A stretch of 64,000 bases of DNA from Chrysomallon squamiferum (Eukaryota; Mollusca; Gastropoda; Neomphalida; Peltospiridae): positions 12,988,457-13,052,456 of the forward strand of contig CM022677.1 of the NCBI GenBank assembly GCA_012295275.1, read 5' to 3'. The notes under the pieces are model-generated. The model worked only from the letters and a program-made list of their open reading frames with translations. It was not told the DNA's origin and did not search any database. Position numbers and translations under genes: made by a program. Below, piece after piece: positions 1-12,450 of the stretch; the stretch's first letter is position 1, and every line of letters starts with the position of its first letter.

Positions 1-299
1 CTTTTTTTATATTCTTCTTCTTATTATTATTACTACTTTTTATTATTTTATGTTTTATTTTTTATTATTATTATTATTTTTTTAATCTTTATAATCTTTT
101 TTTTAATCATTTTATATTTCATTATTAATATTTGTTTATTTTTGATGATTTCTAGGTCATATGGAGAAAATATACCAAATTTATTTAAAGAATTTTCTAT
201 GGAAAATCAGATGTGAGTGAAATATTTGATACATTTCTCATCCAGCTACACAATCTGACCAGAACCACACTGTAGAGTGCAAGTGCTGCTGGAATACTA
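1..299. other. AT-rich non-coding sequence
   Basis: Mostly T-rich and TTA-rich low-complexity sequence, followed by about 150 bases of ordinary AT-rich DNA. I see no convincing exon, RNA gene or repeat unit here. Confidence 0.5.
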
Positions 300-828
300 T
301 AATATGATATATCAATAGTTTACATTCAGCATGGACAGGAACAAGAAGGAAAGGGCAGAGTGCCATTGAAGTCTGCTTTTTGGGGAAAACAAGCTGATGC
401 TGGTAAAAATACTTCATTTGCTACGCTGTCAAACAAAACAACTTGGTAGATGATTGCGATGGCTCTGCATTACTGTAGCAAAGACAAAAGACAGGAAGTT
501 GAGCAGCAGATGATGTCTGAGCTTGCTACTCTGAGAATGAAGCTGGATGAGAAGATAAAGAAAACAGAGAAAAGAAAACAACGGCTGTAGCCGCAGTGGA
601 ACAAGATGAGACTCAGGAAGGCAACATTCATGAGAGTGATGTCTCACCATAATGACAGTTTGAATGAACGGGCTAGTCCTGTACCTGATTCAGAGTGGTA
701 CCAACGCACCCAGGTCCCTGTCCCCTACTTCATCATCACAAAAATTCATTTTCCAGAGCAGGGATACAAGAGACTATTGATAATGTGAATCAACAGTCTG
801 GTGTCAAGTGATGTGTCAGGCCTGTGTT
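300..828 (+). pseudogene. Intron-less fragment of an unrecognised coiled-coil gene
   Basis: Several codon-like stretches follow one another in shifting frames. One near 318-440 has residues such as KSAFWGKQADAGKN; one near 500-590 reads EVEQQMMSELATLRMKLDEK, a heptad-rich coiled coil; then come VAAVEQDETQEGNIHESD and, near 740-815, FSRAGIQE...QQSGV. Stops and frameshifts lie between them. The words EVEQQ end an exon at 2,616 and 45,466, where a GTGACT donor follows, but here EVEQQ runs directly into the next coding words, as in a spliced copy. The 740-815 part matches an exon ending at 43,177, whose GTAATG donor is altered here. I do not recognise the protein. It is a remnant, possibly a processed copy. 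Confidence 0.45.
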
Positions 829-1230
829 AGAATGTTTTCAGTGGCAGGGTATGTTTTTTATTAGTTTTGTGTGTGTGTGTGTGTGTTTGTGTGTGACTGC
901 ACAATTCCAAGTTGTGTGATTTTATCTTATTTTTATTTCTTTGAAAGTAAAACAAATTTTAGAGTAACAATTCTTTACAGATTGTAAAATACCATAATAA
1001 TAATCATTTGTTTCCTGTTGTTTTGTTAATTATTTAAACTATTACCAGTATCATCATTATCATTATAATGATTATACAAAGTATATCAAAAATATCCCAC
1101 ACCCCTTTGTGTCTGAATAGTCAAGTAACTGGTACTAGTAGAATTTAAATTTTAATAATAACAGAAACATTAGTTATTTATTTATAACATTTTATTATTT
1201 TTATTATTTTAGTTGTATTTTTATTTTCAG

Positions 1231-1359
1231 AATACACATACAGCTCTAATTGATGTGCTATGTTGGCTAGTGAAGTTGTTTCAGTAGAAGGTGTTGTCCA
1301 GCACTGAGGATAAAGTTTGTACTGCTGCCACTGGAAAAGAGAAAAAAAAAATGGAACAG
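1231..1359 (+). pseudogene. Exon-like remnant within duplicated block
   Basis: A pyrimidine-rich stretch ends in CAG just before 1231, and GTGAAT follows 1359. The same unit recurs at about 43,827. Codon-like runs are visible (SEVVSVEG, then in another frame STEDKVCTAATGKEKKK), so a frameshift is shared by both copies. In the second copy the G of the donor is lost. The product is not recognised. It is probably a decayed exon of the same gene as the flanking remnants. Confidence 0.35.
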
Positions 1360-1814
1360 GTGAATTTGAGTTTGTTTTCTTATTATTCTAAACCTAATGA
1401 AGTTTAATTTAATTTAAGGTAAGAAGTTGCATTTTGTAACTAATATATCAATAAGTACACATACATTAGTATTTTGTAACATACACTACATTTTATATCA
1501 TGTTACATGTCTCTCCCTCTCTCTCTCACATCCACACACATGTGACATACACTTCCATTCATATAGACCTGATTAGTTTGTTGTAAATTTCTATATTTTA
1601 AAACAGAGTATTTTAAAATGTTTAACTTTCCTGTTACCAGACACGTTCCTATCACTATTCTTTTAATGACAGACATACTAAAATACATTGGAGATGGACA
1701 CATACATAACTAAAAAGGTAAAGAAACTGCTCTATATGCAAGATGAGCTAATTTACCACAAGACAGAAATGTCATCAAAGAATATGGCAGAAAGGAGCAT
1801 CTGTAAAGGTTGTT

Positions 1815-2160
1815 ATTGTTATACTAGTAGTATTAGTCATTTCTGTTGTTGTAGTAATGTAGATGTTACAGCATTAGTACTTGTAGCATTATTAATAATA
1901 GTACTAATAGTAATGTTGCAGAATTGACTTTGGTGATGTTTTAGTTGATGATGCTGTCTCCATAGCTTTGTATTATAATGTATCTTGTGAGACTCATGGT
2001 GATTAAATAATATTGGTTTTAGTGGTGGTACTACTAGTATTAATGGATAATAATTTTAGTAATAGGAGTATTATTTCAATAACAGTAGCCCATGTTGAAT
2101 AAGGAATAATAGTAAATATTAGTTGTAGTAATGATGATAATAAAAGCAGAATAGTAGTGT
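1815..2160. repeat. Imperfect TAG/GTA trinucleotide low-complexity tract
   Basis: The stretch is dominated by degenerate TAG, GTA and ATA trinucleotides. A related tract sits at 44,670-45,050 in the paralogous block. The apparent reading frame through it is a composition artefact. Confidence 0.6.
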
Positions 2161-2244
2161 TGCAGTAAATGCAGAATTTTTATTTATATTTTATACAGTA
2201 TTTTATTTATTTATTTATTTATTTACTCAGATGAGGCAGCACAC

Positions 2245-2616
2245 CCAACAATTATACTCTGACGAGTGAGTCATCCAGTCTCTAGTCCAGTGTCAGCATC
2301 GACTCAGTTGTGTGAAAGTTCTGCCGCTTTAGTGAACCTTGTCTGAAAATGGGTCTTACAGCATTTTCAACTGAAGTGCAGGCTGAGGCAGCTTGAATCA
2401 ATTTTGGTGACCTGGATATTGAAGCCGACCTACAACAAATCTGACTTTGAGAGTCTTCCCCCAGGTCACCAATATCAACTGTCAGATGTCAGGGAAAAAA
2501 CTTGAAAAATTTGAAAATGCTAAAACCAGAGGAAGACAAACATTAAAACCTGACAGATGACTGTGATGGCTGTGTGTGACAGTGGCAAAGACAAAAGCCT
2601 GGAAGTTGAGCAGCAG
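2245..2616 (+). pseudogene. Exon remnant ending EVEQQ with an inserted inverted exon piece
   Basis: The paralogue at 45,166-45,466 reads SSADEQLNIGDLDIEA and continues to a GTGACT donor after EVEQQ. Here the words around DEQLN are replaced by about 72 bases that are the reverse complement of 3384-3455. The downstream part (KSLEVEQQ, donor after 2616) is preserved and phase 0, which joins in frame to the exon at 3370. Stops occur upstream in all frames, so it is called a pseudogene fragment. Gene identity is unknown. Confidence 0.45.
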
Positions 2617-3455
2617 GTGACTTAGTTTACTTCCATTAGCATTGTTTTATTTCTTTTTAGCTTATATTTCTACTAGGAGTAATCAAAACAGTTTCGTTTC
2701 TAGCTCACAAAAATTACATGGCTTAAGGAATGATGTTGAAATCAGTTCATAAAGAAAAACAGATCTGTATTAATTTTGTTAATGGTGTTTCTAATGAAAA
2801 ATTCTACTTTAGCATTACGTAAAAATTAAATTACATTAAAGTGGCAAGAATATTACAATTAAATGTTTTAAATAATCAAATAATTTGTTATTAATAATGA
2901 TTTTTAAGGTTAATTAGAGATTGTAAGAATAATCTCAAATGTATTTTCATCATGTTAGTATGTTAGTATTTCAAGTAGTATCAGTATTAGAAGACCATTT
3001 TACTTACTGACTAATGTAATGCTATATAGGTTTAAAATGTTTATTTACTTAATATTCCTGGCAGTCATCGTAAACTGGACTAAAGGTCTAAAATACAGTG
3101 TAAATATCAAATTTTACCAAGTTACAGAAGTATTCAAATATATTAAAAAATATTTTTCATAATCTCTTTTATTGATGTATTGGTATTTTAATCCTTTGAT
3201 ATAAAAGTTAAAAAAATAAATTATATTTATTAAAATTATATGGTAAAAAAAATTTGAATAAAAATTCTTGTTGCCAAGTCAGTGAAATGCAATTAGAGCT
3301 GACAACAAAAATACTACTTGCACTTTATTTTATGATTAGTTTATTAATGAATATTATATTTTGTTGTAGGATCCTAGACAACAGATTCAAGCTGCCTCAG
3401 CCAGCACTTCAGTTGAAAATGTTGTAAGACCCATTTTCAGAAAAGGTTCACTAGA
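2328..3455. repeat. Inverted repeat, arms 2328-2399 and 3384-3455
   Basis: Two arms of about 72 bp, roughly 95% identical by eye, lie in opposite orientation about 1 kb apart. The right arm is part of the candidate exon at 3370-3533. The left arm interrupts the exon remnant at 2245-2616. A transcript across both could fold into a long hairpin. Confidence 0.75.
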
Positions 3456-3533
3456 GCACCAGAATGCTTTTACATCACAGTCTTCCCTGTCCAGAGAAAG
3501 CTCAACACTTTCAAGAGAAAATCTGTCTGAAAT
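3370..3533 (+). CDS. Candidate internal exon, Ser/Gln-rich, protein not recognised
   Basis: A TTGTTGTAG acceptor precedes 3370 and GTAAGA follows 3533. The 164-nt exon is open in phase 0 and leaves phase 2. It reads DPRQQIQAASASTS, then VENVVRPIFRKGSLEHQ, then a Ser-rich run SQSSLSRESSTLSREN. It joins in frame to the EVEQQ donor at 2616. The composition suggests a disordered, Ser-rich linker. I cannot name the gene. Because upstream pieces are broken, this may be the surviving exon of a pseudogene. Confidence 0.4.
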
Positions 3534-4910
3534 GTAAGACAATAAAATCAATCTAATTTGAATTTATAAATATTGAGACAGTCATGAAAAAAAAGAGAAA
3601 TCTGAAGGGAAATAATTTTGAAAACTCCGTGATCTCCAAGAGACTGCATTGTCAGTGTGATCAGAACATCCAGTGTACACATTGTACTTCATAGCAGCTT
3701 GCACTGCTTTTATCATTGATGTGTGCTTGGTTATTCTAATATTTCTCATTGCTATGGAATGCCATTTTTCTAAGTAAGATAAAATTAATGTGACAACCAG
3801 ATTTTTCTTTATCTTATTTAAATCAGGGGAGTTTGCTGGGGGTAATATAAATATAATTGAAGATTGTGTAGTTGGGGTAATTAGAATTTTTTTTTTTTTT
3901 TTCAGGAAATCTTTTTAAAAAAATGTCTTTATATTATTTAAATCATGGGAAAATCAATGACTATTAATAAAATTAACTATTAACTAAATTAAAATTGTAT
4001 TTGCATTAACCATCATTTTGTTATTTTTAATTAGAAGAAACATGATGATCTTGAAGTTGAAATTACTTAAAAACCTGTCTAGATAATAAAACTTAAATAT
4101 TCAGTTATTTTTGTTTAGACATTTCTACCAGTTTTTATAATTTGCATTGCCACTTTAGAAAGAATAATTGAATTATTTCAATAAGGAATCTTTAAAAAAC
4201 GGAAAATAATTTATAAATGATAAAAAAAAATAAGAGAAACAAAAAAAATGTACATAATTGGAATTTTTCGGAGTATTTTATAATTTGCCTTTCACATTTT
4301 CATAAAATTCAAAAAATTATTTCAAAAATGTGCATATGGAAATGTCTTCCAATTTGTTTATAATCTGTATTTTCTGTTTAATTCAATTAAAAAAATCTGT
4401 GAAAAAAAATTAAAATAATAAATAAACCAAAAATCAAATATGATAATAATTCAAAAGAAAGAAAATAATAATTATCTCTTTAAAAAATGAGGTACAAAAT
4501 GGTATTTAATGTTTCCAAGGTAAATTATGTTACATAAATGGGTGACAATACAAATATTTTTAATACAAAAACATGAGTTGTTCTTAACTGTTTTAAATCC
4601 TGACATTTACAGAATCAAACCCATTGCATCTTATCTAAAAACAATAATCAAAATAGAAAATAATGCTTAAGTTGTTTCAGTTTCTTAACATTAAAAATGT
4701 TAAGGCACATTCAAATAATTTAAAACAATAATAAACAAATAAAGAATAGTCTTTGTGTGTTTTTATTTTTATTATGTATATATTGATAACATCTTCGGTA
4801 TTTGTTGTCAACCAACAAAAGATAATCTGATTTAATCATTATTTTTTATATATACATGTTGTTCGATTTTATGAAAACAAACAATCAAATCACTAGAATG
4901 AACACTAAAC

Positions 4911-4915
4911 ACACA

Positions 4916-4978
<63 letters not shown>
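4911..4978. repeat. (CA)n followed by (CT)n microsatellite
   Basis: About five CA units run into about 29 uninterrupted TC units. Confidence 0.95.
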
Positions 4979-4981
<3 letters not shown>

Positions 4982-5255
4982 ATTTATAAACCCATTAAAT
5001 AGAGTTGTTTCCCTTAGACCATTAATAGATATAACATCGCAAACTATTCCAATATTAAATTCATTTTCTAATCAACCAGTTTCCATTATTTTTTGGTTTA
5101 TTTTATTTATTATTATTATTATAAACAATGAATTTTTCTTTTTATTCAAGGGGCAAATTGTAAAACAAAAACATTTTAAGCGAAATAGGAATTTTATAAT
5201 ACTTAAGTAATAATAATAATTCAAATAATAAATCCCACACTTGTAAAATTTTAAA

Positions 5256-5256
5256 C

Positions 5257-5301
<45 letters not shown>
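5256..5301. repeat. (ATT)n microsatellite
   Basis: About 15 uninterrupted ATT units. Confidence 0.95.
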
Positions 5302-5302
<1 letters not shown>

Positions 5303-7160
5303 ATATACATACATCATTTCAGTTTCATTATCTTTAAAACAAAAATTACTGCAAATAATTTTTTAAAAATGATACTGGTTTTAATAGAGCTAAAATTATT
5401 TTTTAGCCTGATTAATTTCAGGTTTTTTCAAATATCATTTAATGTTAATAAGAACAATTCAAAATCAAAACAATAATATAAGAATAAATCATTAAAATAA
5501 TCCAGTTTAATAATTGTATTTTTATATCTAATTGTATATCATTTTCTGTTCATTTAACAAAAAAAAAAAAAAAAAAAACAAAACACAATCAAAACACTTA
5601 GAACTTGTATTTATTTATCCATAAACAAGGACACTGTCTTTCACATACAACAGTTCTCTGTGACCGCAAACACATTAACTCTTTCTCACAGATAACATCC
5701 TGTAACCGTGATTCATTTTGTCCTTGGTTATTATTTTGCTGTATTTCTACTTTGGGGGATGCAGTCTGGGAAAAATGGGGTCCAGTCTAAACACAAAAAT
5801 AAAAGAGAGATGAGTCGAGTTCCGAAGTGTTTATTGCTGGTCAGCCAAGTGCCTTGTCTTTTACATAGAATACATATATATATATATACATCTTGCATAC
5901 CCATCAATTGGCCGGCTCATATCGTTATGTATGTCTACAGCGATCCTGTTAGTTGTAACATTTTTTCTGTCGTCGCCTGCTTCTCTCTATGAACTGTCCA
6001 AATTAGTTATTATTATTATTGTTCTCTCTATATCTTTGTGAATCTCCCTAATAGTTTATATACTTTAAGAGTATCTCCTATTAAACTTACTGTTTCAGTG
6101 TTGCATGTTCATTTTAAAATTAATTGTTTTAAATTACTTTTGCAATGTTGATTGTAAAATTGTGTTTCAGTTTCTTTGTATGATATCTGCTTTGATTTTA
6201 TATAATTTTATCAACAAGTTGAATATTTCTTATTTGAAATTTCATTTATCATCAATAGTAAACATGGAGTAAAACAGATGCAAAGTGTCACGCGAGGTCT
6301 CGATTACGTCATCAGTTTTACAGTCTACCGTGTAAAACAAGTTTCTGAGGCGAAGACAGTGTCTTTTTTTTTTTTGTCTTTTTTAAATTAATAATACAGG
6401 AAAAGATGAAGATTTTGAAATCAATATAAAACTCTCACATTATTTGTTCTGATTCTACATTTTTCCGTATAAACTGCGCTCCATTAAAAACTTAATGTTT
6501 CTCTTTTTTTCTTTTTTCTTATTGTTTATTTTTTATATAAATATATTTATTTATTTTATTTTATTAGTATTTTTTGTTTCTTAATCCTGGCAAAGTATGT
6601 TCGAATAAAAATAGGACTGATTAAAAAAATGACGTGTTATTTTCTTTATTTTTAGGGCGTTATGCAATTTTAATTAGTGAGATAGTGATATATATATATT
6701 TTGTATTAACTATAATTCACAATATATTAGTAATTAGAGGATTAATTATCAGTTTAATAACATATTAATCTCACAGTTTCCTGGAATATCACCTTTTTTT
6801 TAAAAATGTACAATATTACTCTCACAGCATCTCTGTAGTTCTACATATTACGCGGGACTTGTAATTATCACAGTAATAAGTATCAGAAAACAACACTGAT
6901 CATATCTTTTCCTGTCTCTCTAAATCACATTTTATTAAAAAAAAAAAAAAAAAATTCAGAACATATTCAGCAAAATTATTAAATTTATTAAGCTTCATAC
7001 GTCAGTTTATTTTATCACAATTTCACAAATTGTTCTGCCTACTGACGCATAACCAGGCTCCGATCTCTTATTTATTTATTTATTTTTATTATTATTTATT
7101 TATTTTATTATAATTATTATTATTATCATTATTTTTGTTTATGATTTAAAAAAAAAAATG

Positions 7161-7194
<34 letters not shown>

Positions 7195-8007
7195 TTATTA
7201 TTATTATTATTTTAAATACAGAGAGATCTCCTCCTACAAGATGTAAGGAGTAACTTCTCAGCTCAGTTTGCAAGAGATTAATAACAGATTTTTATTAGCG
7301 TAATTTTCTGAAGATAATTTGAGATTTCTCGACAGAATTTACATTTTTATTTACTACCAACTGTGCCACTTATACGAATAAATTACGTTCAATCTTAGTA
7401 GCTATACCACTGTTTACATTAATATGTTATTACGTTTATCTCTAACAAATATGTATATAATTGTCAGTAAACATTTGGATACAGCTAAAGGAGTATTATC
7501 GGCTTTTCAAAAATAATCTGATCATTTTAATAAAGTAAATGTCGTCAATCAATTTTAAATTACATGTGAAAACTGCGCTCAATTTTCAGCATCATGCAGA
7601 ACTTTTTAGTGAAATCTGTTCTGTTGTTAATCAAATATCACATTAATCATTATCTGAGCTTTTATTTATAGTGGCATTTTACAGCGCTCGACTTGTAAAT
7701 TCAGAAACAAATAACTGTTAATACTGAACACGTGAGAAGTTACACTTTACTTGAATCACAAAATTTGATTTTGCATAGCAAACGACATTAAAATTAAAAT
7801 TGACAGGGATAAGCGGCGTTTTCTATTTGAATAAAAGGCAACGTAATTCACATTAATACATAAAACCAGCGCCATTTATTTTTTACCATAAACTGATACT
7901 GAGTGAAAATAACGTGATGTTTTGTTAATAATATTAAACTGGCCCTTCTCATCTATATAATATGTCTAATATGATATACATATCCAATATAAACTATATA
8001 AATTGTT

Positions 8008-8217
8008 GTGATACTACGCTGTACAGCTGACAGTAATCCAGACAGTGTTGTATTTGAATGGCGAACTGGTACAAAACACCTCACTGACGGTTCTCTGTTT
8101 CAAATCTCCTCATTTCAACAGTCAGACCAAGGAGAGTACACGTGTTCAGCAACTTCAAAAACTTCTTTTAACTTAGACTTAAACTCGTTTGTAATTTACC
8201 CTTCCAATATGTCAAAA
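8008..8217 (+). pseudogene. Orphan half-exon of an Ig domain
   Basis: The translation begins VILRCTADSNPDSVVFEW and later has the classic Ig F-strand DQGEYTCSATSK. It therefore keeps the B-strand Cys, the core Trp and the D-x-G-x-Y-x-C motif of an I-set-like domain. The A strand is missing: a stop codon lies three codons before 8008 and no acceptor is placed to supply it. The frame runs to a TGA at 8218 with no clear donor. It is best read as a 5'-truncated Ig exon, either a pseudo-exon or a piece of a gene whose other exons I did not find. Other pieces of the Ig family start 3 kb downstream on the same strand. Confidence 0.6.
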
Positions 8218-8840
8218 TGAATAACACGATACCGGCAAATGAGGTATTATTGTAGTATGGATATCGCTTATCGCATAAAGCACAAATATCGAAATAATCT
8301 ATATATCGAATATAGTGGATGTAAATAATTAAAAAAGAAGCTATTATCTAAAAGTATTCCCAATGATTTGGTCCTTCGCATGAACTTTTTCAGTCATAGC
8401 CAAAGTATTTGCAGGTCATAATATCTTTAGTGTACATACTATTAATATACTATGTCACATATATTGTATTATATGTGCACAATGTGGATATGTATGTGTG
8501 CATAACGTAAATATGATCAGTAACTAATATCTTGAACATGTTTAAGTTGAATATGGCTGAATTCGAACAGTTAATGATAAATGTAACGTTCACATATTCT
8601 GTTTACTGAATATAAGTAAATTACTCGTAAAATATGTTAGTTATTTATAATATTTTTGTCGTTTTCTTTTACAGAAGCAAGCCATAAGCATTAAAAAAAA
8701 AAAATCGTTATGCTTTTTACTTTTCTTTTATTTATTTATTATTTTTTTAATAGAAGATGAAATTGATGTAAAATTGTTTATTATTGGTCGCTTGTTTTGT
8801 AACTGAAAGGAAATGTTTATGAATTAGAAATGACCAGTTT

Positions 8841-8841
8841 A

Positions 8842-8884
<43 letters not shown>

Positions 8885-9022
8885 GTAACAGTAACTGTAA
8901 TTATAGTAATAAGAATAAGAAGAATACGAATAATAACAATAATAATAATAATGTTCATGATGATGATTATGATCATGATAATGAGGAAGAGGAAGATGAT
9001 GATGATAATAATAAAAAATCTA
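8841..9022. repeat. (AAT)n with degenerate AAT/GAT tail
   Basis: About 14 AAT units are followed by interrupted AAT, GAT and GAA triplets. The Asn/Asp-rich frame that runs through it is a by-product of the repeat. Confidence 0.9.
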
Positions 9023-9039
9023 CAACAAATGAGCAGTGA

Positions 9040-10740
9040 ACGCTTATTCTGCTTTCGGTTGATGTTACATAATCGATTTAGGAACAATGCGCTCCGCCTC
9101 TGAATGTTAGAAAGAAACCAGATGTATGCACAGGCCAAGTTCATTATATACAGAGGTAATCAGGTATTGCGGCAGACCAGCTTTTTCTACGAAATGGGAA
9201 TTCTACCAAATGGGAAGACACCATAAAAATAAGTGTACTTTACAAGACGGCACATTCGGCACAGTTTTATTGGATCTCCATATCGAATCAGCACTGACCT
9301 CCTGAGATGGCAATAATAATACCAAGGAGCCCATAATCCATTTGCCATGTTTCCTCCTTTTGTGCAAATGTCGCAAAAGGTAGTTATAATTCTCAAAATG
9401 TTCGTTAAGTCAAAAACAAGATGTTCACTGATTTTTAGCCACGATTTGTTGTTATCGTTGTGGTAGTGTGGGAGGGTGTTTTATTTAAAAAATAAAAGAA
9501 CAAAAACTAAAAATATAAATAAAAATAAAAATAAACAAAATAAATAAATAAATAAATAAAATAATGAAAGGAAAGGAAAAGAAAAATGTGTAGCACTTTT
9601 CACTTCCGTAACAAATATGAAATGTAGATCAGGTATTAATCTTTATTTATTTGAAATATCAATATCATGAAAATATGTATACCGCTAAATGTTTTCTAAA
9701 ATCCGTTTTGTATCGTAAACAAACTATTATCGCTTTATTTTGGGAATGTGATAAAAATACTGGTATTTGACTGAATGTTTATTGTTGTTCTACCTGAATA
9801 GATTAAATGTATATTATATTAATATATAATTAATTAGCTATTACATTAGCTACTGTAGGATTGTAATCTCATGCAGTCAACATGACATTTTGAACATTTC
9901 ATAAAAAATATCTTGCGTTTTAAAGAATATTTTAAAATTTAATGAACTTCGATCACAGTATTTGTTTCAATAAAGCTTGAAACAATGAACTGAAATCAGA
10001 AGACTTTCTACACATAAAATTTCCATCATCCTCTTATTTTTTAGGTACAAGATATCCTCAATCGTTAATATCGGTTGAAGAAACTTTCTCGTGCTGCGGT
10101 GGCGAAACTTGGAGAAATAGAAACGAGCCTTTAAGAGAATTGTTATTGCTAACAAATTGCATCCATGTTCGCTACTTTAGCCGATATGTTTAAAATTCCT
10201 TCCAGACCTTGGTACCGTTCTTTATGACCGTGGCTTATCGCTTTGCTTTGAACTAGTGTAACTCCTTTTTACCTAAAATCTTTATCATTACTTTTTTTCA
10301 AGGCAGTGTCACAGGATCCTATAACGATAGCAGTAACTGACCCTAAATTCAGATTTCCATGTAAACGAAATGGAAAGCCATAACAGAATGGGTAAGCTAC
10401 CCAAATTGGGTTTGCTCTATGAGTAATAACAGATAGGATTTTATATATTTAACTGTTTTATTAGCACGTTTAAGTTTACTAGAAACAATACATACACTAC
10501 ATTTTTGAATCTATATTTGCGCTATCGCTGACAAATTACTACAGCAGTAACAGTGAACAACAATATTTGTATCACATCAGAACTACTAAACATATTTATT
10601 AGTTACAATTACTCTGAATACACACTCAAAAAGCAGATAAACGAGATTAATTTTTATGTTGCTTGCAATCTGACAACCATTTTCGAAGTGAACTTCACGC
10701 TGGCTAATGGGGAGTGATGCCAACCGACTAATATCATTAA
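9040..10740. other. Non-coding AT-rich sequence
   Basis: Short frames on both strands lack splice context or recognisable motifs. No gene or element is recognised. Confidence 0.45.
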
Positions 10741-10741
10741 T

Positions 10742-10744
<3 letters not shown>

Positions 10745-10804
<60 letters not shown>
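10745..10804. repeat. (AT)n microsatellite
   Basis: About 30 uninterrupted AT units. Confidence 0.95.
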
Positions 10805-10808
<4 letters not shown>

Positions 10809-10849
10809 TTCCGACTCCGGTTGAATAGCTAAATTCATAACAATTTCAA

Positions 10850-11068
10850 GAGAGTTATCTCCTATTAAAAAAAAAAAGAAAAAAAAAGAAAAGAAAAGAC
10901 TACTTCAAATGCAGACTGTAGAGTTCAGAATATTTGGTGGTTTCTTAATAAGGATTCTATATTCTATTAACAAAATCAATTTATATTAGATTTAGCTTAC
11001 TGTGACGAAGCTTTCACCTTTCGTGCGATTAAGTACAAAGCCCGAGACTATAAAACTACATTGATTAA
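10850..11068 (+). promoter_or_regulatory. Probable 5' flank or 5'UTR of the IgSF gene
   Basis: This stretch precedes the signal-peptide exon. It contains the mollusc-type GAGTTATCTCC motif near 10,851 and a short block (TGCGATTAAGTACAA, near 11,025) that is also present about 45 bp upstream of the decayed exon copy at 32,147. No clear TATA box or initiator was identified, so its promoter role is inferred from position only. Confidence 0.3.
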
Positions 11069-11147
11069 ATGAGTGGCGGCATGTCGGATGTTGGGAAATT
11101 GTGTCTGTTTCTAACATTATTCTTCACCCAGTTCGAAATTATTTCAG
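11069..11147 (+). CDS. IgSF gene 1, exon 1: signal peptide
   Basis: First coding exon of a cell-surface Ig protein. ATG at 11,069 opens MSGGMSDVGKLCLFLTLFFT and then QFEIIS; a GTATTG donor leaves phase 1. The hydrophobic stretch KLCLFLTLFF is typical of a secretory signal. A second ATG at 11,081 (Met5) would also keep the signal. The split codon joins exon 2 at 18,384 as Gly. Intron 1 (7.2 kb) holds an antisense hAT remnant, dispersed repeats and an antisense Ig exon. Full products: exons 1+2+3+4 give 340 residues; exons 1+2+3+microexon+5+6 give 262. The protein has two Ig domains and a membrane anchor, so adhesion or recognition is likely; the ligand is unknown. Confidence 0.75.
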
Positions 11148-11559
11148 GTATTGTTAAAAATAGGATATATATATATATATATAATTTACTTTACATTTTA
11201 ACTTTACATATTAAATTTAAAACACATTATTAATGTATAATGCATATGTTTAGTAATTTGCAGGTTGTATGCTTTTTTCTTCAATGTTCTGACTTTTTGC
11301 ATATACTCCATATTATTATTATTATTATTATTATTCTCGTTTTCTAACTGTTCATATCAGTACTGTAAAATGAAATTCATCTGAAGATGTCATTTTTAGA
11401 CCCAGTAGTTTTCATTTTTTTTAAAAAAAGCATTTTTCTTTTTCGTGTTTTTGTAAATTCGGTTTCATTTCTTTTTGGGAATAAATGATGTAATAAAACA
11501 AAATAAAATAGAAAATACACTATTTTCACTGGTCTTTATTCAAGATTCTTCTGGCCATG

Positions 11560-12450
11560 TAATTGTAACTAAATGAAGCAAACTTCAATGTCTCCATTTA
11601 CATGGCATGTTGCTTTGCTCTTTCTTCTCTCATTAAGTGGATGTTTGTAGTTGAGAAAAACTTATTTCAACATCAACAGAAGTTACATGCATCCAAACAG
11701 CATCAGATGCTATGGCAGATAGCTTTAGGAGGCAACTCTGCATTGTGCATGCCTTGCCAAAACTCGGAAATGGACAAAATAGTGATAAGTACTTCATGAT
11801 ACCCCCCATATACATGAGCCATTCCTCGAGCAACTCAAGAAATGGATTCTGCAGAGCCTCGAGAGCAGTGAAGTCTTTGATATTGTGTGCGATTGCAGAC
11901 AGCTGAGATGAATCAAAATTTCGTACTGTTTTGTAGTACGGATTTGCTGGATTCTTGTCCCATTAGTCTTCAAGTTCATTTAGGTAGAGAGGTGTTTTAT
12001 GAAGTAGTTCTTTTTTCTCAGATTTCTTATACAGTGAGTGAGTGACGATTTGATCATAGATATCAAATTAGACATGTGGGATAAATCTCTGTTCTGGATT
12101 AGCTCAGAGGCCAGGTTGACAATATGAGCAAGACACACACAGTACATGCACAGTTCAGATAGACAACTGACAAATCATTCCTGTATGACTTCTTACAGTA
12201 TGCAAATTATATTATTAAAATCAATTTCTAAGCTAAACTATTACGCTTTTACAACACCGATCAAATATGTCTTCCCTTGAATGATCCCAGTAACATTCAA
12301 GATGTAGGTACCGGCATCCTAGCCGATATAATTGGTCAAAGCTGTTAAAAGATAATATTTTGTCCATTTTCCTCCACTCCCAAATCCCTTCTATAAACAA
12401 ATACATGTAACTAAAGATCTTTATGTGCACTTTTAAATGGTGTTGTTGTT
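11560..12450 (-). mobile_element. hAT-type transposase remnant
   Basis: Read on the minus strand, separated frames show words of a hAT transposase. Near 12,060-12,160 is CLAHIVNLASELIQN, like the C-x-x-H region. Near 11,800-11,890 is FTALEALQNPFLELLEEWL. Near 11,640-11,710 is ASDAVWMHVTSVDVEISFSQ, resembling the C-terminal dimerisation motif S-x-x-x-E-R-x-F-S. Frameshifts and stops break it and no terminal inverted repeats were seen. It lies antisense inside intron 1 of IgSF gene 1. Confidence 0.6.

Larger units (their letters stand above)
3534..7997. other. AT-rich non-coding sequence with microsatellites
   Basis: Low-GC sequence with many poly-A, poly-T and TTA runs. Short open frames around 5,605-5,992 show no splice signals, domain or family resemblance. 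No gene is supported. Confidence 0.5.

Noticed and set aside
5605-5992. Two overlapping + strand frames of 61 and 94 codons
   Set aside because: No splice signals, no recognisable domain and an AT-repeat in the middle.
8839-9144. Poly-Ile minus-strand frame and poly-Asn + frame
   Set aside because: Translation of the AAT/GAT repeat.
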